DNA from: Fervidibacter sinensis
Lineage (GTDB): Bacteria > Armatimonadota > Fervidibacteria > Fervidibacterales > Fervidibacteraceae
DNA: 64,000 nt
NCBI GenBank assembly: GCA_032161045.1
Contig: JAVHTH010000008.1
Reading direction: 5' to 3' (one strand)
A model generated the notes under the pieces. The model did not search any database. It saw only the letters and a program-made list of their open reading frames with translations, and was not told the DNA's origin. Shown here one piece after another: positions 47,239-53,620 of this stretch. Each line of letters begins with the position of its first letter. Position 1 is the first letter of the stretch. The translations under genes and the position numbers were made by a program.

Positions 47239-48216
47239 ATGCGTTTCTTGGTTTTGATTTCCTTGGTGTTGACGAGTTTCGCTTTCGCTGAAGACGAACA
47301 ACCGTCGGCTTTTGATGTTTTGCGGAAAATGGCAAGAGCCCGTGCGATTTCATACATTGCTACAGCGGAGACTATTAGGTTGAAACCCCAAACTTCTTCG
47401 GCGACGGCGACCATTTACTTCAAGGCTGGCAGGAGACGAGTTGTCTACGGTGATAGATTTGCGCCTGCGCTCGTTTTGCTGGACGATGGCAAATCGGTTT
47501 ACCGATTGCTGCCCCGCTGGAGAATTGCCGTCCGAATGCCCATTGTCTCGCAGAAGTTGAACTTTGACCTGCTCAGGAAAAACTACGAACTTCGGCTTTT
47601 GCCTTCAGAGCAAGTTGCTGGTCGCGATTGCTATGTCCTTGCAGCCCAACCGAAACACCGCAGCAACCCGATGCGTAAAGTTTGGGTTGACAAAATTCAC
47701 TTCGTCGTCTTGAAAGACGAACTCCTTGATCCCGATGGCACACCAATCCGGATTTTCGTAGTTCGCTCCATCAACTTCAACGCTAATGTTGACGAAAGTC
47801 TCTTCTCCGTGCCATCTGGATGGCAAGTCACAAATGCCCCTTATCGCCCTGTCGCGGATTTGTCGCTTGACGAAGCGGAGAAAATTGCCGGGTTCAAAAT
47901 CCGCCTGCCCCAATTCGTTCCTGAAGGCTACCAACTTTCAAGCGTTGGCGTGACTTACTGCCAGCATGGAACCCCAATCGTTCACCTTCAATACTCCGAC
48001 GGGTTGAACACGATTTCAGTGTTTGAGAAACCAGCGCAATGTCGTTCCCTCTTTGGAAGGTTTCGCTTCCGCTGGGGTTGGCGTAGGCAACAATCTTGCG
48101 ATTGGTTGCCGCAGGACGATTTCGTACTCTCGCAAATTGTCAACGACCTTCGCGTTATTGTCATAGGTCACCCATCTCAGTCCGTCATGCAGCGAATTGC
48201 CGAGAGCGTTCAGTGA
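47239..48216 (+). CDS. Secreted MucB/RseB-like sigma-regulatory protein
   Basis: A 325-residue exported protein (signal peptide about 1-17, ending SFAFA). Residues about 20-190 resemble the lipid-sensing LolA/RseB fold (AFDVLRKMARARAISYIATA, ETIRLKP, GRRRVVYG). A second domain at about 200-325 resembles the MucB/RseB C-terminal or DUF4367 type (IRLPQFVPEGYQLSSVGV, VHLQYSDGLNTISVFEK). In the known systems this protein protects the anti-sigma factor from proteolysis and senses envelope stress. It follows the anti-sigma gene by 29 bp with GGGGTGA upstream. Its role here is inferred from fold resemblance plus position. Confidence 0.8.
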   Translation: MRFLVLISLVLTSFAFAEDEQPSAFDVLRKMARARAISYIATAETIRLKPQTSSATATIYFKAGRRRVVYGDRFAPALVLLDDGKSVYRLLPRWRIAVRMPIVSQKLNFDLLRKNYELRLLPSEQVAGRDCYVLAAQPKHRSNPMRKVWVDKIHFVVLKDELLDPDGTPIRIFVVRSINFNANVDESLFSVPSGWQVTNAPYRPVADLSLDEAEKIAGFKIRLPQFVPEGYQLSSVGVTYCQHGTPIVHLQYSDGLNTISVFEKPAQCRSLFGRFRFRWGWRRQQSCDWLPQDDFVLSQIVNDLRVIVIGHPSQSVMQRIAESVQ

Positions 48217-48220
48217 CCGC

Positions 48221-49582
48221 CTAACTCGTTTCGCGGTAATACTTTCGGTGTTGCGGTGCGAGATACCTGCGGACATATTCACCCCAAGGTTTGCGGTATG
48301 TTCGGCAAATATAGCGGTTGGCTTCCTCGTCGCCGATGATAAGTTCTTGCTTTGCGTCCCATTTGACCAACCTGCCAACTCTAAAAGCGATGTTTGCAAG
48401 GTGGAGCGGGTTAGTTGACCAGTGACCCCACTCAATTGGTGCAACAGGTTGCTCTCGGCTTTTGATGCAGTCAAGCCAATTTCTCATGTGCGGTTCACTC
48501 TGTGGTGAGCCACCGTGCTCAATAGGCTTCATTCGGTCTCCTTCTGGGAAAACCCGGAAACCTTCACGGGTCAGAAGCATCGTCCCATTTGTGCCGTAAA
48601 AGGCAATGCCATATCCGCTGCCTTCAATTGGGCGTGCGTTCGTGTGGTAGATGGAAACTTGCAAGTAAAAGTCACCGTAGTCAAGGAACGCGTCTTGAGT
48701 GTCGGGAGTTTCTCGGTTGTCCTGAAGCACATATTTGCCGCCAACCGACATCGCCGATTTGGGTGCTGTCACCCCTAAAATCCAATGGATCGTGTCAACA
48801 TGGTGGACAGCCCAAGAGAGCATAAAGCCGCCTGAAGTGTCCCACATGAACCAATATCCGGGGGCAAAACATCGGTTGCGGTTGAAAGGTCGTTTCGGTG
48901 CTGGACCAAGCCACATGTCCCAGTCAATGTGCGGTGGTGCTGGTTCATCAGGCGGGTTGCCAATCCCGTGTGGGGTTTCGTTCCAAACATTCCAAGCACG
49001 AACGCGGGTGATTTTGCCTAATGCGCCTGATTGGATGAGTTCCTTCGCAATTCGGTAATGGGCGCCACTAAGTTGTTGCGTCCCATGTTGGACAACTCGG
49101 TTGAACTTTTTCGCAGCGTTAACTGCTGCCCGTTGCTCTGCGATGTTGTGTCCAAGTGGCTTCTCAACATAGATGTCCTTGCCTGCCTCACTTGCTGCGA
49201 TGACTTGGATGCAATGCCAATGGTCTGGGGTCGCAATGATAACTGCGTCAATGTCTTTGCGGTCAAGCAAGCGACGGAAATCCTTATAAGCCGTTGCGTT
49301 CCCACCAGCAAGTTTCACGGCATTTGCAAGCCTGTCTTCCATGACATCGCAAACCGCTGCAATGACCACATCAGGGTTTTGCATCGCGACTCGCATGAGA
49401 TACTGTCCCTGCCCGCCGCAACCGATAACTCCAAGGACGATCTTCTCGTTGGGGCTTTTTGTTGGCTTGACAGTTTGCTGCTGAGCGGCAAGTTCGTCTT
49501 GAAGTTTTGTCCATCGGTTTCCTAAAATGTCCGCCAACGCTGCCGTCGCCAAAGCACCCTTCAAAAATTCACGCCTTTGCAT
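48221..49582 (-). CDS. Secreted Gfo/Idh/MocA family oxidoreductase
   Basis: A 453-residue NAD(P)-dependent oxidoreductase with a Tat signal (RREFLKGALATAALADIL, residues 3-20), so it is exported folded with its cofactor. The Rossmann domain shows LGVIGCGGQGQYLMR, VCDV and IATPDHWH; the family motif EKPLGHN follows. The C-terminal alpha/beta domain has WFMWDTSGGFMLSWAVHHVD. Tat-exported members are common in Planctomycetes and Armatimonadota-like genomes and act on sugars or sugar acids; the substrate here is unknown. ATG 49582 directly before the Tat motif is chosen, with GGGGAGG upstream; the frame is open 24 bp further. It is convergent with the MucB-like gene. Confidence 0.9.
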   Translation of the reverse strand: MQRREFLKGALATAALADILGNRWTKLQDELAAQQQTVKPTKSPNEKIVLGVIGCGGQGQYLMRVAMQNPDVVIAAVCDVMEDRLANAVKLAGGNATAYKDFRRLLDRKDIDAVIIATPDHWHCIQVIAASEAGKDIYVEKPLGHNIAEQRAAVNAAKKFNRVVQHGTQQLSGAHYRIAKELIQSGALGKITRVRAWNVWNETPHGIGNPPDEPAPPHIDWDMWLGPAPKRPFNRNRCFAPGYWFMWDTSGGFMLSWAVHHVDTIHWILGVTAPKSAMSVGGKYVLQDNRETPDTQDAFLDYGDFYLQVSIYHTNARPIEGSGYGIAFYGTNGTMLLTREGFRVFPEGDRMKPIEHGGSPQSEPHMRNWLDCIKSREQPVAPIEWGHWSTNPLHLANIAFRVGRLVKWDAKQELIIGDEEANRYICRTYRKPWGEYVRRYLAPQHRKYYRETS

Positions 49583-50148
49583 CTCACTTCGCCTCCCCAC
49601 CAACATTGTTTTTTCACCGCAAATGTTATCGGTGAGTTTCTTTACCTGACCACGCTACAGGCTTCAGTCCACAGTTGGCGAAATTTTTGTAAGCATCCTG
49701 TAGGGCGGGGTTTTATACCCCGCCGACAAAATTTTGTCGCTGTATGTGCGGGATTTTATAACTCGCGCTCTTTTTGTCAGCACAGCAAAAACCGTGTCCC
49801 ACTTGGCTGGTCGTTGTAGGGAGGGGCTTCACACTCCGCCGATGAACTTTTGGGCTTTGTAGAAATCCTTAACTTATCATCAATCGTAGCCTTTACGACT
49901 GAGAAACTCGGTAGCCTCAAGGCTTACTCCCGACGGAAATCTAACGACCGTCGCCCGCAAGGGACGACGCTACCTTGTAGGATTATACAGAGCCGAATTT
50001 TTCAGCCGGCGCAGCTTAAAACCGTGCCCTACTTGTTTCGTCCAGCATCTTTGTGAGAGTGGTGCAGTGCCTTCAGCAACCAATCAAGTCACAAGGTAAC
50101 TGGAACATGTGATGGTCAGATAGCAAAATGGACACAAAATTCTGACCT
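49583..50148. repeat. Gene-free region with degenerate palindromic elements
   Basis: About 570 bp holding decayed REPIN-like arms at about 49700-49760 and 49816-49842, a family 2 element at 49910-49974 (GGTAGC to GCTACC) and another REPIN-like right arm ending GTGCCCTAC near 50031. Short open frames here are repeat-derived and have no coding features. Confidence 0.65.
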
Positions 50149-50210
50149 AAACTGTCAAGGGTTGATTTTTTTTTTGGCGTGTTATTAATGAAAGTGGGCA
50201 GGTGATGGAG
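50149..50210 (+). promoter_or_regulatory. Upstream region of the first metallopeptidase-like gene (duplicated)
   Basis: AACTGTCAAGGGTTGA, a run of ten T, then TGTTATTAATGAAAGTGGGC. It is almost identical to the region before 53621 except that the T-run is ten here and eight there. A -10-like TATTAA lies at 50183; a -35 assignment is uncertain. Confidence 0.5.
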
Positions 50211-53200
50211 ATGGTGTGGCGATGGATTTTGATTGGCAGCGTTATGATGGTTCTGAGTTCATGCTTGTTGGCTCAACCGAAAGTGACCGTGCAAGGGAGT
50301 TTGAAAGGTTACTTTCTTTCCCCAGACGGCAATTTGTCTGTTTACGAAGTCCCTTTTTCCTTCCCTGAAAAACCTTCCTCTTCCGACCTTCCCAGACGAC
50401 TGTTTCCCCTTTGGGCGGGTTATTACCTGCAAGCGGGGTTTTCGGCAACAGAAAAGCCCATTCAAAGCATCTGGTTGCTTTCTGGAAACGGAAGGCTTTT
50501 GTGGAGAAGACATTATCCTGAAGGCGTTACAGAAGGGACAATCCCTTACCAAGCGGATGGATGGGTCGGTGTCAAGGGGCAAGACGGGCTTTTTGTAAAG
50601 TTGTTAGTTCGTTTTGACGATGGCAGCGAGAAGGTTGTTCGCCCTCACTTTCCTGTCTACTTTGAGAAAGTTTTACCTTTGAAAGTTGACTGGTTGGATT
50701 TCGTTCGTATTGCTGAAGTAGCGAATTTGCTGAAGGAGAAGGGGAAAGAGATTTGGGAAGGTTTCAGTTTGGAAGGCATTCCCTTTTTGCTTGAAGGTGG
50801 AGAAGGTCAATGGGTTTTGATCAATCATCCCAAGCCGCCGAAGGGGTTTGTCCGCTACAAGGGACCTTTGCCTAAAGTCCCGTTCAAGATGACGGTTTAT
50901 GTGGGCGAAGCAATAGAGGCAAAGGCATGGCGGGAAGAAGCGACTGGACGGCTGCTAAAAGTTAACGGCGTTTGGACAGCGACATTGCGTTACTTCCCAA
51001 ACTGGTGGGTTTTAGAAGATCATGCACCAATTGGCTATACGGTCACCCGTGAACCCGATGCCGTTAGTCGTTTAGAGACAATAGTCCATGAAGCCTTTCA
51101 TGTTTGGTGGTTTCAAAGAGTGAGGGAACCGAAAACCGAAGGGAGAGGAACAAAGTCGCAGGCAATAGTTTTGAGGATAGCAGAAGGAGAAAGTTTAGCA
51201 CGGGCGTTAGAGGAAAAGGGTGAGTTGGAGAAGCGCCGTTGGACAAAAGCCTTTTTGGCACTGAGGCAGAAGAGACGGCAGGCTGAGGGAGTCAATTCAA
51301 CGCAAGTCATGCATGAGCGTTGGAAGGAGATAACAGAAGGGGTTGCAACTTTTGTCAGTTGGAGAGCAATGGAGTTAGGGCAAAGTAAAGATTATCAGCC
51401 TATTGAAGAAATGGGAGCAGACAACAGTTTTTACGGCTATCAGGAATGGCACTCAAGAGAAAAGGTAGCAGAAATTGTCGCTGAAGCATTAAGACAGGAG
51501 ATTGGAAGCGAGAGAAGCCCTTACGCATTGGGATTGGCCCAAACCCTTTTGCTCTCCCAATGGAGAATAAATTGGCAAAGTCAACTGGTAAAAGGGGAAA
51601 GTTTGGAAGAGGCACTGGCAAAAGTCTTGAAGGACACAAAAGTTCCTTCCAACCTATTAGCAGAGGTAGAATTGGCTGCTGAGAAGTTGTTCAGGCGTAT
51701 TGAGATAAGTTTGCACCAGCATCCAGCAAGTATTAAACCGCCTGAACAAAAGGTTGCCATTTGGTTCCATTTTCCTGACGCTATTGAGACGCTGAAATGG
51801 TTAAAGGAGAAGTTTGGTGAAGTATTGCCACCGATGAGGTTTCCCCTTTCGGGAATAAGTGTTAGGTCAACAACTTGGATTTGGTTAATGGTTGATGAAT
51901 CTGCTAGAAGCGTCGGATTATTTTGGGATGCTAATAAGCAACTGATAATGCTCCATCAACCTAATAGGACGGTGACCTTGCAAGGGGATGGTTTAGAGGT
52001 TCAAGGAAACTTGCAAGTGAGTTGGGATATAAATGGGGTGCATGTGCGCCCTGATGAAAAGCCGCAAAAAGCAACAAAGGAAGGTGCATCAACGATGTTG
52101 CGCAGGAAGGCGTGGTATGCTGTCGTTTTGCCTGTGGCATTGCTGGCAGCAATTGCCAGCCGCGACACGAAGGCGCTGCAAGAGCAAGAAACCATCACGA
52201 TCCAAGGCACCATCACAGGAGTGTTCCTTAATCCGGTCACTGGTCAATTTGAGAAAGAGACATTGCCCCTTCCGACCGATGTCTATCTAAGTGAAGAGGA
52301 AGAGTATCAACTGGATGTGACCATCGCTTCAGGAAGTTCCTCCCGTGCCACTAAGGCTTCGCAGACAACCTTTACCCTCTATCTTTCCCTTGGTTATTGC
52401 TTTGATGTGCCTAGAGAACCTTGTTCCTATCCTAAACGAACCATAGCCCTTAAGCTAACTCCAGATCGTCCTAAAATTGGCGACAATGTGATTGAGGTGC
52501 AGATAAAGTGGGAAAACGGTGAACCTGTAGCGCTTGAATTAGTCGTGAAGGACGAGAAAGAAAACAAAGAACGTGGCAGGTTGGTTATTGGGCGCTTACC
52601 TGCTAAAGGGCAACTTCTGATCAAGGCTGTATTAGATGATGCAGAGGGAGAGAAACCTCAACCTTTAGGAGATGTCCGTGTTGACTTATGGTATCGCAAT
52701 TCTAAAACACAATGGGTCAAAAAAACCGAAACTCCAGTCCAACTGGGAACCAATGGGGAACTTCTCCTCTGTCGACTTGCACCAGGACTTTGGCGGATTG
52801 TTGGTTATAAGGGTAAGCCAATTCCTGCTTGTCCTCAAGTAACTGAAGAGACTGAGGTAAAAAAGGATCAACCCAATTTCGTTATTCTTTGGTTCTACCT
52901 CCACAAAGGCATCAAAGGGCGGGTTATGGAGCAGACAAGCGGCGGGCAAGTTCCTTTACCCGGAGCAAACGCTTTCCTCTACAAGGGCACAGACCAATTC
53001 TCTGGACCTTGGGAAAGCGGCAGCGATGGCTACTTCTTCATCCCTCCCTTCCCCATTGATGGCATCTTGGGACAATATGGCAGTGGCATTTATACCGTGA
53101 AAGTTGTGCCTCCATCCCGTTCCATGATGAAACCTGAACCTTTGGAAGCGACAAAAGATGTCACTTTAACCAAGTGCGAGCGGACGAACCCGGGCGACCC

Positions 53201-53282
53201 TTGCCCCCGCTCCCTTACAATAGATATTGGGACTTTCGTCTTTACTTACAAGCCTGCCTATCCTGGTCCTGGCGGTCAATGA
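50211..53282 (+). CDS. Secreted HExxH metallopeptidase-like protein, joined in frame to a second secreted module
   Basis: A protein of about 1023 residues not recognised as a named family. Residues are numbered from GTG 50202; ATG 50211 has AGGTGA 5 bp upstream. A signal peptide or lipoprotein signal (VLSSC) is followed by a beta-rich domain (VTVQGSLKGYFLSPDG), then a helical domain with H296-E-x2-H300 (IVHEAFHVWWF) and Glu379 in TEGVATF, a gluzincin-type zinc site. At residue 632 a new Met begins a second hydrophobic signal (RRKAWYAVVLPVALLAAIA) with its own Shine-Dalgarno. After it comes a domain related to the first (ITIQGTITGVFLNPVTG) plus two or three beta-sandwich repeats ending in PGPGGQ. 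The paralogue at 53621 has the same layout. It is probably exported and acts outside the membrane; substrate unknown. Confidence 0.75.
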   Translation: MVWRWILIGSVMMVLSSCLLAQPKVTVQGSLKGYFLSPDGNLSVYEVPFSFPEKPSSSDLPRRLFPLWAGYYLQAGFSATEKPIQSIWLLSGNGRLLWRRHYPEGVTEGTIPYQADGWVGVKGQDGLFVKLLVRFDDGSEKVVRPHFPVYFEKVLPLKVDWLDFVRIAEVANLLKEKGKEIWEGFSLEGIPFLLEGGEGQWVLINHPKPPKGFVRYKGPLPKVPFKMTVYVGEAIEAKAWREEATGRLLKVNGVWTATLRYFPNWWVLEDHAPIGYTVTREPDAVSRLETIVHEAFHVWWFQRVREPKTEGRGTKSQAIVLRIAEGESLARALEEKGELEKRRWTKAFLALRQKRRQAEGVNSTQVMHERWKEITEGVATFVSWRAMELGQSKDYQPIEEMGADNSFYGYQEWHSREKVAEIVAEALRQEIGSERSPYALGLAQTLLLSQWRINWQSQLVKGESLEEALAKVLKDTKVPSNLLAEVELAAEKLFRRIEISLHQHPASIKPPEQKVAIWFHFPDAIETLKWLKEKFGEVLPPMRFPLSGISVRSTTWIWLMVDESARSVGLFWDANKQLIMLHQPNRTVTLQGDGLEVQGNLQVSWDINGVHVRPDEKPQKATKEGASTMLRRKAWYAVVLPVALLAAIASRDTKALQEQETITIQGTITGVFLNPVTGQFEKETLPLPTDVYLSEEEEYQLDVTIASGSSSRATKASQTTFTLYLSLGYCFDVPREPCSYPKRTIALKLTPDRPKIGDNVIEVQIKWENGEPVALELVVKDEKENKERGRLVIGRLPAKGQLLIKAVLDDAEGEKPQPLGDVRVDLWYRNSKTQWVKKTETPVQLGTNGELLLCRLAPGLWRIVGYKGKPIPACPQVTEETEVKKDQPNFVILWFYLHKGIKGRVMEQTSGGQVPLPGANAFLYKGTDQFSGPWESGSDGYFFIPPFPIDGILGQYGSGIYTVKVVPPSRSMMKPEPLEATKDVTLTKCERTNPGDPCPRSLTIDIGTFVFTYKPAYPGPGGQ
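52095..53282 (+). CDS. Internal reading: secreted beta-domain protein
   Basis: ATG 52095 lies in frame inside the larger reading, with GGAAGGTG 8 bp upstream and a signal peptide directly after it, so a separate 395-residue exported protein is plausible. It begins with a TIQGTITGVFLNPVTG domain and continues with carboxypeptidase-regulatory-like beta segments (RVMEQTSGGQVPLPGANAFL, GSDGYFFIPPF). It could be a partner or inhibitor of the peptidase-like protein. Whether both forms are made cannot be decided from sequence. Confidence 0.5.
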   Translation: MLRRKAWYAVVLPVALLAAIASRDTKALQEQETITIQGTITGVFLNPVTGQFEKETLPLPTDVYLSEEEEYQLDVTIASGSSSRATKASQTTFTLYLSLGYCFDVPREPCSYPKRTIALKLTPDRPKIGDNVIEVQIKWENGEPVALELVVKDEKENKERGRLVIGRLPAKGQLLIKAVLDDAEGEKPQPLGDVRVDLWYRNSKTQWVKKTETPVQLGTNGELLLCRLAPGLWRIVGYKGKPIPACPQVTEETEVKKDQPNFVILWFYLHKGIKGRVMEQTSGGQVPLPGANAFLYKGTDQFSGPWESGSDGYFFIPPFPIDGILGQYGSGIYTVKVVPPSRSMMKPEPLEATKDVTLTKCERTNPGDPCPRSLTIDIGTFVFTYKPAYPGPGGQ

Positions 53283-53302
53283 AGTTAGCGAAAATGAAGG
53301 AA

Positions 53303-53325
53303 GGGGCAGGTTTTGTGCCTGCCCC
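53303..53325. terminator. Hairpin after the first metallopeptidase-like gene
   Basis: GGGGCAGG pairs with CCTGCCCC around loop TTTTGTG. It lies 21 bp after the stop and has a counterpart at 56580 in the second duplicated unit. Confidence 0.6.
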
Positions 53326-53331
53326 GATAAC

Positions 53332-53515
53332 TTACTGATGCTTCAATCGTAACCGATAAGCGAAAGTGCCAACTTGCGTTTGAAAAGTCACTTTGTTGTT
53401 ACGCTGTGTGAAACTGACGCTACCGATAACCTTCACATTCTCATCCAATGCTTCAACCTCTACAATGTTCGTCACTTTGCTTAAAAGTTTGTCAAGGTGC
53501 AAGGGGAGGGAGAGA
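53332..53515 (-). pseudogene. 3' remnant of the glycosidase-like gene
   Basis: About 60 codons ending in a TAA match the C-terminus of the large leftward gene at 56609-61363. VEVEALDENVKVIGSVSF, TQRNNKVTFQTQ and FAYRLR align with the corresponding VEAIDESGEVIGNVPF, IQRDSEVIFQTR and FGYRLR. No upstream part of that gene is present, so this is the tail carried along when the unit was duplicated. Confidence 0.75.
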
Positions 53516-53561
53516 GGATAGAGACTTAGACAGCAATGCAGGCACAAAACCTCATCTGCAA

Positions 53562-53620
53562 AACTGTCAAGGGTTGATTTTTTTTGGTGTGTTATTAATG
53601 AAAGTGGGCAGGTGATGGAG
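53562..53620 (+). promoter_or_regulatory. Upstream region of the second metallopeptidase-like gene (duplicated)
   Basis: Near-identical copy of 50149-50210 with a T8 instead of a T10 tract between GGGTTGA and GGTGTGTTATTAAT. It marks the left boundary of the duplicated unit. Confidence 0.5.
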
